Source of the DNA: UBA5009 sp038043185
Lineage (GTDB): Bacteria; Bdellovibrionota; Bdellovibrionia; Bdellovibrionales; Bdellovibrionaceae
Length of the DNA: 64,000 nucleotides
NCBI GenBank assembly: GCA_038043185.1
Contig: JBBTCO010000055.1
Span: forward strand, 1 to 64,000
Direction: 5' to 3'
Positions 40,889 to 50,019 of the stretch are shown one piece after another. The translations under genes and the position numbers were made by a program. Every line of letters starts with the position of its first letter. The first letter of the stretch is position 1. The notes under the pieces were generated by a model. The model had not been told where the DNA came from. It was given only the letters and a program-made list of their open reading frames with translations, and did no database searches.

Positions 40889-42476
40889 ACCATTTGATAA
40901 AAAAGTTATTATCGCCGTCGCTTTTTTCTTTATTTTTTACTTTGGATGGCAAAACTATTTAGCTAAAAAATATCCAGGCTATGGAAAAACCAACGTTGCG
41001 CAAAATGTAACAGCAGAGAAAAAAGAATCTCAAAGCGTTGACGGCACACCCGCTACGGACGGGGCTTTGCGCGCGGAGCCCTCACTTGAGCCGAAAACAG
41101 CAAATGTATCCATTCCTGAAAAATGGCTTTCATATCAAGACGAAAATGTCGAGTTTCAGCTGAGCAATAAAGGAATGGGGCTTTCGGAGTTTAGAGTTCG
41201 AAAATACACCGATAAAGATAAAACTCCGATTATTCTTGCCCAGGGAACAAACCAAAAGCTTTTTGAAATGAGATTGGGCAGCTCTCACAATCCCGTGCTC
41301 TTTGATATTGAAAACCGAGGAGAAGGTCACTTTGTTGGACGAGCTCAAATTGGAGACATGAAAATTGAAAGAGAGCTCAAATATCATCCCGACAGCTCTT
41401 CTTTTTCAAGTTATGTAAAAATACAGAACCCAAACAAGCAGGCCCGAGAGGGAGTTTCTTTTTTCATTCCAGATAAAATCCACACTCCTGAAAGCTCCTC
41501 TTTTTTGTTTCCTTCTTTTGAGCGTCAGGATTTTTATATTTCATTTGGCGGAACGTCGGAAAACGTCAGCATAAACCACGCAAAAGAGGACGTAAAAAAG
41601 GATTATAAAGTAACCTCTATTTTATCTTTGGGAACGCAGTATTTCTCTTCGGCTATTTTGGATAAATCAGAGATTGCACCTGAAGCTGTCGTGAGCGCAG
41701 AAGTTTCGACAAAAGCGGCGCTAGCGGAGTTGATTTACAGAGTGCCGCCGCAATTGGCCGAGTTTCAAATCAGTCAAATTCTTTATGCTGGTCCGAAATC
41801 CATCGACATGCTTAAAAAAATTGACCTGAAGTTGGAACAACTTTTTGATTTTGGCTGGATGGAGTGGATTGCGGTTCCTTTGCTCTACACTATGAAGTGG
41901 ATCTACACCGTAATTCCAAACTGGGGAATGGCGATAATTCTTCTCACTCTTTTTGTACGACTTTTAGTTTTGCCTTTCAATATTATGTCCGTGCGATCAA
42001 TGAAGAATATGCAAAAAATTCAACCAATGATCAACGCCCTACGCGAGCGCCACAAGGGAGATCCCTTAAAGCTCAATCAGGAAATGATGGCTTTGATGAA
42101 GACAAATAAGGCGAATCCACTTGGCGGCTGTTTGCCAATGCTCATCCAAATTCCCATCTTTTTTGCTCTTTATCGAGTCATCGGCTCTAGCATTGAGCTT
42201 TATCAATCACCATTTGGATTGTGGATTACCGATTTAAGTTCCCACGATAAGTTTTATGTTTTGCCGGTGCTCATGGGAGCAACAATGTATATCCAACAAA
42301 AAATCACACCGACAACGATGGATCCTGCACAGGCCAAAATTATGGCGTTTATGCCACTTGTGTTTTCAGTATTTATGCTTCAACTACCCAGCGGACTGAC
42401 TCTTTACATGTTTGTCAGTGCGCTATTTGGAATCACTCAACAATGGATCATGCTCAGAGAAAAAAAAGCGAGCTGA
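40869..42476 (+). CDS. yidC: membrane protein insertase YidC
   Basis: 535 residues. N-terminal anchor (VIIAVAFFFIFYFGWQNYLA), periplasmic P1 beta domain (about 75-310), then the conserved five-helix core from DFGWMEWIAVPLLYTMKWIY with the hydrophilic groove Arg in LFVRLLVLPFN and the final VSALFGITQQWIMLREKK. Inserts membrane proteins, including ATP synthase subunit c, alone or with Sec. GTG start within the yidD gene. Confidence 0.96.
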   Translation: MSAQQNKPFDKKVIIAVAFFFIFYFGWQNYLAKKYPGYGKTNVAQNVTAEKKESQSVDGTPATDGALRAEPSLEPKTANVSIPEKWLSYQDENVEFQLSNKGMGLSEFRVRKYTDKDKTPIILAQGTNQKLFEMRLGSSHNPVLFDIENRGEGHFVGRAQIGDMKIERELKYHPDSSSFSSYVKIQNPNKQAREGVSFFIPDKIHTPESSSFLFPSFERQDFYISFGGTSENVSINHAKEDVKKDYKVTSILSLGTQYFSSAILDKSEIAPEAVVSAEVSTKAALAELIYRVPPQLAEFQISQILYAGPKSIDMLKKIDLKLEQLFDFGWMEWIAVPLLYTMKWIYTVIPNWGMAIILLTLFVRLLVLPFNIMSVRSMKNMQKIQPMINALRERHKGDPLKLNQEMMALMKTNKANPLGGCLPMLIQIPIFFALYRVIGSSIELYQSPFGLWITDLSSHDKFYVLPVLMGATMYIQQKITPTTMDPAQAKIMAFMPLVFSVFMLQLPSGLTLYMFVSALFGITQQWIMLREKKAS

Positions 42477-42486
42477 GGAGGAATGT

Positions 42487-43041
42487 ATGGCTGGATTTTT
42501 TAAAAAACTATTTGGTGGAAGTGGTAAAGCGTCTAGCGATGTTGAAAAGCTTGTTACCGAAACGCTCGAAGGATTGTTAGAGCGCTCAGCCTTAGAGCTT
42601 AGTTTCGAATCAAAATTCACCGCAGGAACAGGCGAAGACGGTGGACAGCTACACATTGAGTTTTCAGGGAACGATGAAGAGCTTTTAAAGGATCGCAAGG
42701 GTCAAATGCTGGATGCTATGCAACTATTTTTAAAACGAGTTGCTCAACATCATTTTCCAGAAGACCGAACTGGAATTTCCGTTGATTGCGGCGGTTATCG
42801 CGAAGAAAATGAAGCGGCTCTTATTGAGCGCGCGGAAAGCCTTAAGACGATTGCATTAGAAGAAGGAAAATCTGTTTATTACCGCGCCTTGCCTCCAAAA
42901 GAACGAAAAATTGTTCATCAATACTTGGCCAAAGATCCCCGAGTAAAAAGTCGCTCTTTGGGAGAAGGTTTGTATAAAAAAATAAAAATTTATCCAACAA
43001 AAGCTCCGAACCCTTCGCAAGACGAAATGTCTCAAGAGTAG
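42487..43041 (+). CDS. jag: Jag/KhpB-like RNA-binding protein
   Basis: 184 residues from ATG 42487 (GAGGAGG upstream). N-terminal segment MAGFFKKLFGGSGK resembles a Jag-N peptide; a KH-like region about 35-105 and an R3H domain about 105-165 (ALIERAESLKTIALEEGKSV ... LPPKERKIVHQYLAKDPRV) follow. Position after yidC is the usual one. The R3H signature sequence RxxxH reads RKIVHQYL. Binds RNA, with roles in cell elongation in Gram-positives; role here unknown. Confidence 0.87.
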   Translation: MAGFFKKLFGGSGKASSDVEKLVTETLEGLLERSALELSFESKFTAGTGEDGGQLHIEFSGNDEELLKDRKGQMLDAMQLFLKRVAQHHFPEDRTGISVDCGGYREENEAALIERAESLKTIALEEGKSVYYRALPPKERKIVHQYLAKDPRVKSRSLGEGLYKKIKIYPTKAPNPSQDEMSQE

Positions 43042-43043
43042 TT

Positions 43044-44477
43044 ATGACGCCTCTGGCGGACCGAGATCTAAATACGATTTGTGCGGTCTCTACGCCCCCA
43101 GGCATTGGTGGAATCTCTGTTATTCGCGTTAGCGGCGAACAAAGTCTTTATTTCCTACGAAAAGCGGCCGATTTTTTGCCTGCAGAAGTTGAAAGTCACA
43201 AACTTTATTTTGGCCGCCTCAAAGACCCATTAAATAGCGAAATTTTGGACGAAGTGCTAATTTCGTATTTTAAAAAAGGCCACTCTTTTACTGGCGAAGA
43301 AGTTATTGAAATTAGCTGTCATGGAAGCCCTGTTCTTGTCGACGCCATTTTGTCAGTACTGATTAGGTTGGGCGCGCGATTGGCGGGAAAAGGTGAGTTC
43401 ACCTACCGTGCTTTTATGAATAATAAGTTGGATTTGGTTCAGGCAGAAAGCGTTTTGGCCTTGATCGAAAGTAAATCAAAAAAAGCAGCCGCTTTAGCGC
43501 AACGTCAACTTCAAGGCGCGCTCTCGCTAGAGCTAAATACTATTGAAAGCGAGCTTCTTTGGATGGCGGCCCACATGGAGGCCAGCATTGATTTTTCCAC
43601 CGAGGGATTGCAAATTGTCGAGACGACAAAACTTTCTCTGCGAATGAAAGAGCTTTCGGAAAAACTAAAAAATTTAATTAACTCTTACAAATCTGGAAAG
43701 CTGATCAAAGACGGCATTTGGTGTACGCTTGTAGGACGCACGAATGTAGGTAAGTCGAGCTTGTTGAATTTGCTTGTCGAATCCGAGCGCGCGATCGTCA
43801 CGGATATTCCAGGAACAACTCGCGATTTAGTCACTGCCGAGACCACTTTCTCTGGAATAAAATTTGTTATTACGGATACGGCGGGCCTAAGAAAAAGCAC
43901 GACAGACCAAATTGAAAAGATAGGCATGGAGCGCTCAAAAAAAGCTCTAACCGAATCCGATCTTAATATTTTTGTTTTTGACCTTGCGAAGGGACTCACG
44001 CAGGAGGATCAGGAAATTTTAAACGAGTTGGATCCTAAGGAGACAATCATTTTAGGCAATAAGGCCGACCTGGCCAGTTTCGATTGGAACGAGGTTTTTC
44101 AGGAAAAAAAAGGTTCTGAGAGTAAATTTTTCCAAAAAACAGAATCTTGTAGTGAGTTTCTCACAACTCAGGTGCGGTCCATAAGCGCGCTTGATATGAA
44201 AGAACGGAGCCCCGTTCTTGAGCTGATTTGCAAACATGTGCTTACCCAAGAACAGGACAATGAGGTTGTGGTTTCAAATGCTCGTCATTTTGAAAATATC
44301 AGCAAGGCTTTGTCGCATCTGGTTCTCGCAGAAAAAAACCTGCAGAACCAAATGGGTGCCGAGTTTGTGGCCATGGACCTGAAAGAAGCTGTGTTGAGTA
44401 TTCAACAAATTTTGGGCAAAGCTTATGATGATCAGATTATGGACCGCGTGTTTAAAGAATTTTGTTTAGGTAAATAA
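43044..44477 (+). CDS. mnmE: tRNA modification GTPase MnmE
   Basis: 477 residues. Tetrahydrofolate-binding N-domain (TICAVSTPPGIGGISVIRVSG), helical domain, inserted G domain with G1 GRTNVGKSSLL (about 232), G2/G3 TTRDLV and DTAGLR, G4 NKAD, and the essential C-terminal FCLGK. With MnmG it makes the 5-carboxymethylaminomethyl modification of wobble uridine. Directly followed by mnmG with no gap. Confidence 0.97.
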   Translation: MTPLADRDLNTICAVSTPPGIGGISVIRVSGEQSLYFLRKAADFLPAEVESHKLYFGRLKDPLNSEILDEVLISYFKKGHSFTGEEVIEISCHGSPVLVDAILSVLIRLGARLAGKGEFTYRAFMNNKLDLVQAESVLALIESKSKKAAALAQRQLQGALSLELNTIESELLWMAAHMEASIDFSTEGLQIVETTKLSLRMKELSEKLKNLINSYKSGKLIKDGIWCTLVGRTNVGKSSLLNLLVESERAIVTDIPGTTRDLVTAETTFSGIKFVITDTAGLRKSTTDQIEKIGMERSKKALTESDLNIFVFDLAKGLTQEDQEILNELDPKETIILGNKADLASFDWNEVFQEKKGSESKFFQKTESCSEFLTTQVRSISALDMKERSPVLELICKHVLTQEQDNEVVVSNARHFENISKALSHLVLAEKNLQNQMGAEFVAMDLKEAVLSIQQILGKAYDDQIMDRVFKEFCLGK

Positions 44478-46415
44478 ATGTCGATGATGGATTTTGATAT
44501 TATAGTCGTAGGCGCAGGACATGCGGGAGTTGAAGCCGCCCTGGCCTCTTCACGCTTGAAGCTAAACACCCTTTTAGTTACGACAAATTTAGATCGCATT
44601 TCTTATATGAGTTGTAATCCCTCCATTGGCGGCTTAGCCAAAGGACACATGGTTCGAGAGCTTGATATTCTTGGCGGCGAGATGGGCTTAATTGCTGATC
44701 GAACGTGCATTCAGTTTAAAAGATTAAATGCCTCCCGAGGTCCCGCTGTTCGAGGGACACGCGTTCAATCTGACAAAGATAAGTATTCTGCTGAAATGAC
44801 TAAAACAGTTCTTGCTCAAGAAAAACTGTCACTTCGCCAAGGTGAGGTTAAAAAATTAATTTTAGAAAAAGATGTTTGCCGCGGAGTTGTTTTAGCTGAT
44901 GGATCCATGATTCGCGCTCGAGCAACGGTGATCACGACAGGCACGTTTATGAATGGAGTTATGCACGTTGGGCTTGAGCAAACGGCTGGTGGCCGCGTCG
45001 GCGATCAGGCCAGCGTTGGCCTATCTGATCAACTTAAAGAATTTGGTTTTACTATTCGTCGTTTAAAAACAGGAACTCCGCCAAGGCTCTTAAGCTCGAG
45101 CATTGATTGGGCTAAAACGACGCCTCAGTGGGGCGATAAAAACTTGTATCCGTTTAGCTTGCGGACACAAAAGTTTCCTGAGCTGAAGCAAATCGCCTGT
45201 TACTTGACTCGTACGACAGAAAAAACCCACGAGATTATTCGTAAAAATTTGGACAGATCGCCGCTTTTTAGTGGCGCTATCGAAGGCACTGGCCCGCGAT
45301 ATTGTCCTAGTATCGAAGACAAAATAACTCGTTTTTCTGATCGGGATAGCCACCAAAGTTTTTTAGAGCCCGAAGGATTAGATTCGGATTTAATTTACCT
45401 GCAGGGAATTTCAACGTCTCTTCCTGTGGATGTTCAGGATTTATTTTTGCGCACAATTCCCGGGCTTGAGAATGTAAAGATTGTTAGACCAGGGTATGCT
45501 GTTGAGTATGATTTTATTGAACCAACACAAATCTATCATCGACTTGAAACGCGCACCCTTAAACAGCTTTTTTTAGCTGGGCAAATTAACGGAACCTCTG
45601 GCTATGAAGAGGCTGCTGCCCAAGGTTTAATTGCGGGAATCAATGCCGCCCATAGCTTGCTTGGCCGTCCGGAATTTATTTTGCGCCGGGATCAAGCCTA
45701 TATTGGGGTGCTCATTGATGATTTAGTTACGAAAGGCACCCGAGAGCCTTATCGAATGTTTACTTCTCGCGCAGAACACAGGCTAGTTTTAAGAGAAGAC
45801 AATACAATCGATAGGTTAAGCGATTCCTCTGCCGACATTTGTTTAGCTACAGATGCGGCTATGGATAGGCTAAACGACCTTCAAAGTCGAAGAAATGCGC
45901 TTTTTCAAAGCTTAGCGTCGACCCGCCTAAGCCCTAAAGCAGAGACACAAGAGAAGCTAAAGGGAATGGGTACAACTCCGCTACTTAAATCCATTAGTTT
46001 CGAAGAGTTTCTTCGTCGACCCGAAATAAACGCTGTCGATTTGAGCCAACTGGATTTTCAGGTGGATAGTGACCCGAATGTCCACGAGCCTGTTGAAATT
46101 GAAGTCAAATATTCTGGCTATGTAAAGCGCCAACAGCAGCTAATAAATCAGCAAAGACACTATGAAGAGATGCTCATTCCTGAGTTTTTGGATTTTAGTA
46201 TGATTCGCGGCCTGTCGAACGAGGAAAGAGATAAATTATCTCGTGTTAGGCCTCGCACTTTAGGCCAAGCTCAACGCATTAGTGGTGTTAATCCATCTGC
46301 GATCCAGGCTATAATGATTTTTCTTAAAGGAAATTCCGGAAAAATTCAGGAGAATAAGCATGTCAGAGAAAGCGGTCACGCCGTCATTAAGTTGGAGACT
46401 AGAAGCTTGGTTTAA
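44478..46415 (+). CDS. mnmG: tRNA modification FAD enzyme MnmG (GidA)
   Basis: 645 residues. FAD-binding start DIIVVGAGHAGVEAALASS, then CNPSIGGLAKGHMVRE, GTPPRL, AGQINGTSGYEEAAAQG and YRMFTSRAEHRLVLREDN. The C-terminal helical domain binds MnmE. About 15-20 residues longer than usual: the tail after ISGVNPSAIQAIMIFLKG runs 56 bases into rsmG. Partner of MnmE. Confidence 0.97.
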   Translation: MSMMDFDIIVVGAGHAGVEAALASSRLKLNTLLVTTNLDRISYMSCNPSIGGLAKGHMVRELDILGGEMGLIADRTCIQFKRLNASRGPAVRGTRVQSDKDKYSAEMTKTVLAQEKLSLRQGEVKKLILEKDVCRGVVLADGSMIRARATVITTGTFMNGVMHVGLEQTAGGRVGDQASVGLSDQLKEFGFTIRRLKTGTPPRLLSSSIDWAKTTPQWGDKNLYPFSLRTQKFPELKQIACYLTRTTEKTHEIIRKNLDRSPLFSGAIEGTGPRYCPSIEDKITRFSDRDSHQSFLEPEGLDSDLIYLQGISTSLPVDVQDLFLRTIPGLENVKIVRPGYAVEYDFIEPTQIYHRLETRTLKQLFLAGQINGTSGYEEAAAQGLIAGINAAHSLLGRPEFILRRDQAYIGVLIDDLVTKGTREPYRMFTSRAEHRLVLREDNTIDRLSDSSADICLATDAAMDRLNDLQSRRNALFQSLASTRLSPKAETQEKLKGMGTTPLLKSISFEEFLRRPEINAVDLSQLDFQVDSDPNVHEPVEIEVKYSGYVKRQQQLINQQRHYEEMLIPEFLDFSMIRGLSNEERDKLSRVRPRTLGQAQRISGVNPSAIQAIMIFLKGNSGKIQENKHVRESGHAVIKLETRSLV

Positions 46416-47016
46416 TGACATTTCCCCCGAGCATTACGCGAAGCTCAAAGGCTTTAACGCGATGCTTCATAAGAATAACAGAACCCTAAACTTGGTGTCG
46501 TCTAAAACATTGCCCTTGTCTGATGTGCTTCACTTCTCAGATTCAATTTTGGCTATGCGTTTGCTTTTTGATGACAATAAGAACATTGATCATCTTTATG
46601 ACTTGGCTAGTGGGTCTGGCTTTCCGGGCCTAATTGGCGCGGTCCTTTTTCCAAAAATTAAATTCAGCCTAGTCGAGGTCGACGCTAAGAAATGCGAGTT
46701 CCTTAAGGCTTGTGTTGACGAGCTAAAGCTGAGTAATGTCTCGGTCATCAATTCGACAATTGAAAGCCTACCCGCTAACTCTGTTAAGTATTCAGTGACC
46801 AGAGGTTTTGGCAACATATCCAAAATGATTTTGGTTGCCCGTAAATGCGTACCAACGGGCGGCACTCTTTATCATATGCGTGGCGAACAGTGGGGGCTTG
46901 AGGTTAGTCAAATTCCTACTCAGCTTTGTTCCGTGTGGACACCGTCTTTAATTAAGGAATACAAACTCCCGATTGGTGAAATTCGTTTTGCCTTATTAAA
47001 AACAGATAAAAACTAG
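46360..47016 (+). CDS. rsmG: 16S rRNA (guanine527-N7)-methyltransferase RsmG
   Basis: 218 residues. SAM-binding motif LYDLASGSGFPGLIGAV and the later TRGFGNISKMILVARKCV with MRGEQ (a variant of the MKG element). AGGAG at 46348-46352 and a 7-base spacer fix the ATG at 46360 inside mnmG. Methylates G527 in the decoding region. End of the mnmE-mnmG-rsmG run; a parS site follows. Confidence 0.94.
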   Translation: MSEKAVTPSLSWRLEAWFNDISPEHYAKLKGFNAMLHKNNRTLNLVSSKTLPLSDVLHFSDSILAMRLLFDDNKNIDHLYDLASGSGFPGLIGAVLFPKIKFSLVEVDAKKCEFLKACVDELKLSNVSVINSTIESLPANSVKYSVTRGFGNISKMILVARKCVPTGGTLYHMRGEQWGLEVSQIPTQLCSVWTPSLIKEYKLPIGEIRFALLKTDKN

Positions 47017-47071
47017 GGCGCGTCCTCATTTGCCTAAGCTACTGCGTACACGCCCGAGAGGTGGCCAAAAA

Positions 47072-47089
47072 ATGTTCCACGTGGAACAT
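47072..47089. promoter_or_regulatory. parS site 1 (ParB-binding centromere)
   Basis: The core TGTTCCACGTGGAACA at 47073-47088 is a perfect 16-base palindrome, extended to 18 by flanking A and T. It is a close variant of the bacterial parS consensus (TGTTTCACGTGAAACA). It lies between rsmG and the lipoprotein gene, 0.7 kb from parA. Confidence 0.92.
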
Positions 47090-47119
47090 TGTGGAGATCT
47101 TTCTGGTGAACAGAGATCC

Positions 47120-47692
47120 CTAGTGCTCACCGCCACCTTCAGCGGCGGGCTCTTGACCACTTGGCGCTTCATGCGCACCACTTTGACCACCCGACTTTTT
47201 TGGATTTAACTCGGCTTTATAGTCTTCAAGCCTCTTTTTTGCGTCCCATTGTATTTTGGCTAAGCGTAGTTTTTTTTCAGATGCGTAGGATTCAAATTCC
47301 TTTGGATTTGGCCAAGGAGTTCCGCTTTTTCTAGAGCTTGTATATTCAAGCCGCGCTTGTCGTCCGCGCTCTTGAATGCGAATCAACCAATATTTTATTT
47401 GCTGCTGATATAAATCGTGTAGTTTTTCGTATTGAAATAATTTTTTCTGAGCCTGCTTAACCTGCCCTGTTTGTGGAACGGCGTCTTTTAATTCGGTCTT
47501 GCTCTCGGCAATCTTTGCTTTTGCATCAACAAGGGACTTTTCGACAATAGTTAGCTGCGTTTTCATATCAAGATAAATTGGATCACTTAATTCGGGATTT
47601 GGATCGGGCTTTGAGCATGATGTAAGTAGTTGAGAAAAAAATAAGCTAATTGCGACAATAAGTAGAGTTTTAGAGTGTTCCACGTGGAACAT
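47120..47692 (-). CDS. lipoprotein with coiled coil, function unknown
   Basis: 190 residues from ATG 47692; lipobox LTSC gives Cys26. The mature part is a long Lys/Gln/Glu helix (LTIVEKSLVDAKAKIAESK, QVKQAQKKLFQYEKLHDLYQ) with a Gly/His/Glu-rich tail. The start codon lies inside the second parS site, so residues 1-6 (MFHVEH) are specified by the palindrome; ATG 47707 and 47761 are alternatives with no better ribosome site. The only minus-strand gene in the rpmH-to-atpC block. No family recognised. Confidence 0.7.
   Translation of the reverse strand: MFHVEHSKTLLIVAISLFFSQLLTSCSKPDPNPELSDPIYLDMKTQLTIVEKSLVDAKAKIAESKTELKDAVPQTGQVKQAQKKLFQYEKLHDLYQQQIKYWLIRIQERGRQARLEYTSSRKSGTPWPNPKEFESYASEKKLRLAKIQWDAKKRLEDYKAELNPKKSGGQSGAHEAPSGQEPAAEGGGEH
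47676..47691. promoter_or_regulatory. parS site 2 (ParB-binding centromere)
   Basis: Second perfect copy of TGTTCCACGTGGAACA, 95 bases upstream of parA and spanning the lipoprotein start codon. ParB nucleating here could silence both the lipoprotein and the parAB promoters. Confidence 0.92.
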
Positions 47693-47786
47693 TCTCGGCA
47701 AAAACATGGAAAAACATAAATTAAAAGTATTATGCTTGAAATTTTTATAAAAGTTTATCATCGTAGGAAACCTTGGCGGAGGAAAA

Positions 47787-48614
47787 ATGGCAAAAGTAAT
47801 TAGTATTGCGAATCAAAAGGGTGGGGTCGGCAAGACAACGACATCCGTTAATCTGGCCTCAGCACTGGCAAGCCTTAACAAGAGAGTCTTATTAATAGAC
47901 ATGGACCCACAGGGGAACGCGTCTAGCGGGCTAGGTGTTAAAAAATATGAAAATCAAGACAATCATATTTATCATGTGCTTATCGGCGAACGAACTCTTG
48001 CGGAAACAATTTTAAAGACGAAAAACCCTAAGCTTTTTGTATCTACAGCTAATCCAGATCTTGTTGGCGCCGAGATCGAGATGATCGACATGCCGCATCG
48101 AGAATATAGACTCAAGCAGGCTATCGCCACAATCTCCGACCAATTCGACTATATAATTATAGACTGTCCGCCATCTCTTGGAATGCTAACTCTGAATGCG
48201 CTAACCGCAGCAGACAGTTTTTTAGTTCCGCTTCAATGTGAATATTATGCTCTCGAGGGGCTAAGCCAACTTCTAAATACTGCGGGCTTAGTAAAAAAGA
48301 ATTTAAATCCCCACCTGCACATTGAGGGCATTGTTTTGACGATGTTTGATACGCGAAACAACTTAAGCCATCAGGTAGTGACGGAAATCAAAAATCACTT
48401 TGGAGACAAAGTCTTCTCGGCAATAATTCCACGAAATGTCAGGCTGAGCGAAGCTCCAAGTCACGGCCAATCCATCTTTGAATATGATGGAAAATCAATA
48501 GGCGCTCTTAAGTATCAAGAGTTGGCAAAAGAGGTTGTCTTAAAACAAAATAAAGCACTCGCAGACGCCGAACGCACAGAACAATCAGAAGTTTACGGAG
48601 ACGCAAATGTCTGA
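47787..48614 (+). CDS. parA: chromosome partitioning ATPase ParA
   Basis: 275 residues. Deviant Walker A KGGVGKTTTSVNLA (residues 11-24), Walker A' LLIDMDPQGNASSGLG and Walker B IIIDCPPSLGMLTLNAL: a chromosomal Soj/ParA. GGAGGAAAA precedes the ATG. Dimerises on DNA and moves ParB-parS complexes. Overlaps parB by eight bases. Confidence 0.97.
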   Translation: MAKVISIANQKGGVGKTTTSVNLASALASLNKRVLLIDMDPQGNASSGLGVKKYENQDNHIYHVLIGERTLAETILKTKNPKLFVSTANPDLVGAEIEMIDMPHREYRLKQAIATISDQFDYIIIDCPPSLGMLTLNALTAADSFLVPLQCEYYALEGLSQLLNTAGLVKKNLNPHLHIEGIVLTMFDTRNNLSHQVVTEIKNHFGDKVFSAIIPRNVRLSEAPSHGQSIFEYDGKSIGALKYQELAKEVVLKQNKALADAERTEQSEVYGDANV

Positions 48615-49590
48615 AATTATAATAGAAAATAAAAACAAAAAGAAGGCGTTGGGGCGCGGTTTGGGAAGCTTGTTTAATAAGGAACAAGACCAGACATATT
48701 CGGCTCCGAAAGAAGAGTCTTTTGAAATCAAAAACCCAATTGAAACGACAAAGTCAGCATTAACATCTGAAACAGCAACGCCAGCACAGGGCGAAGGTCG
48801 CGTTTGGCAGATCAGCATAGAAAAAATAAAAGCAGGCGCCTATCAGCCAAGAAACACCTTTGAGAAAGAAAGCCTTGAAGAGCTAGCACAGTCGATTCGC
48901 CAAAACGGGATTCTTCAGCCAATCATTGTAAGAAAAACGAAAGATGCTTCTTTTGAGATCGTCGCCGGGGAAAGAAGATGGCGTGCGGCTCAAATAGCAG
49001 GCCTTCATGAAGTTCCCATTCTTATCAAAAATTTTAATGATAAAGAGGCTTTGGAGCTGGCCATTATTGAAAACATTCAACGAGAGGACTTAAATCCGAT
49101 CGAAGAAGCACAAGGTTATGCCAGATTGGTTTCTGAATTTAAATTGTCGCAACAGCAGGTTGCTGAACGCGTGGGCAAAGATCGAGCGACTGTCGCAAAT
49201 CTTTTACGCGTGCTTAGTCTTCCGGTAACAATTCAAAATCAAATCGAATCTGAGCTTTTAAGCCTTGGACACGCAAAGGTTTTATTGTCGCTACCAGATA
49301 CGCAGGCCCAAGTTGAATTTGCTCAGCGAGCCGTTTCAGAAAAATGGAGCGTGCGAAAGCTTGAAAAAATGATTTCTCGGCCAGCGCAGGCGGTGGTTTT
49401 GACTGACGCCGCAGAGGTGGACGTTACAAAGCGACTTATTGCAGGACTTGGCGATGAGTTGCAAAAAAGCCTAGGAACTAAAGTCGCAATTGATTACAAT
49501 TCTGGTCACGGAAAGATTTCTATTAACTTTTATTCAGACGAGGAGTTGTCGAATCTTGTCGATCGACTAAAACAAGGATGCTTGAAATAG
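48607..49590 (+). CDS. parB: chromosome partitioning CTPase ParB
   Basis: 327 residues. N-terminal KKKALGRGLGSLF box binds ParA; the CTP-binding domain has YQPRNTF, GILQPIIVR and VAGERRWRAAQ plus ENIQREDLNPIEEAQGY; the helix-turn-helix follows (LSQQQVAERVGKDRATVANL), then a C-terminal dimer domain. It loads at the two parS palindromes upstream and spreads. Overlaps the bactofilin gene by 13 bases. Confidence 0.97.
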   Translation: MSEIIIENKNKKKALGRGLGSLFNKEQDQTYSAPKEESFEIKNPIETTKSALTSETATPAQGEGRVWQISIEKIKAGAYQPRNTFEKESLEELAQSIRQNGILQPIIVRKTKDASFEIVAGERRWRAAQIAGLHEVPILIKNFNDKEALELAIIENIQREDLNPIEEAQGYARLVSEFKLSQQQVAERVGKDRATVANLLRVLSLPVTIQNQIESELLSLGHAKVLLSLPDTQAQVEFAQRAVSEKWSVRKLEKMISRPAQAVVLTDAAEVDVTKRLIAGLGDELQKSLGTKVAIDYNSGHGKISINFYSDEELSNLVDRLKQGCLK

Positions 49591-49940
49591 AACAAAAGAA
49601 AAATGAACAGACCGCCATGGGGCACGTTACGGCAATTTTGGACCAGGGCGCTTCGTTTGAAGGTCGATTGAGCTTTGAAGGGACTGTGCAAATTGGCGGC
49701 GCGTTCAAAGGTGAGATTTTTACTAAAGACACGCTTGTTGTAAATGAAAACGCCAATGTAAATGCTCAAATTGAAGCAGACACAATTATTATTAGTGGCC
49801 GAGTTGAAGGAAATATTTTTGCCAGACGTCGCGTCATTATGCTGCCTCCGGCGATTTTTAAAGGAACAGTCACTTCGCCAAGTTTAAGAATTGATGAGGG
49901 CGTTGTTTTCGAAGGCGCGTCCTATATGCCGAAGCCCTAA
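49578..49940 (+). CDS. bactofilin
   Basis: 120 residues. A polar N-terminal tail (MLEIEQKKNEQTAMG) and a right-handed beta-helix core made of short hydrophobic repeats (GASFEGRLSFEGTVQIGG, GEIFTKDTLVVNENANV, IISGRVEGNIFARRRVIML). Polymerises into nucleotide-free filaments. In Myxococcus a bactofilin scaffolds ParAB, so the overlap with parB suggests a comparable link. ATG 49617 is an alternative start just before the core. Confidence 0.9.
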   Translation: MLEIEQKKNEQTAMGHVTAILDQGASFEGRLSFEGTVQIGGAFKGEIFTKDTLVVNENANVNAQIEADTIIISGRVEGNIFARRRVIMLPPAIFKGTVTSPSLRIDEGVVFEGASYMPKP

Positions 49941-50019
49941 GCTCAAACTGCTTTTGCCTTGACCGAACTTTAGCGGTGATGCTAATCGAAAGTTCACTAA
50001 AAAAAGGGATCCTGAAAAA

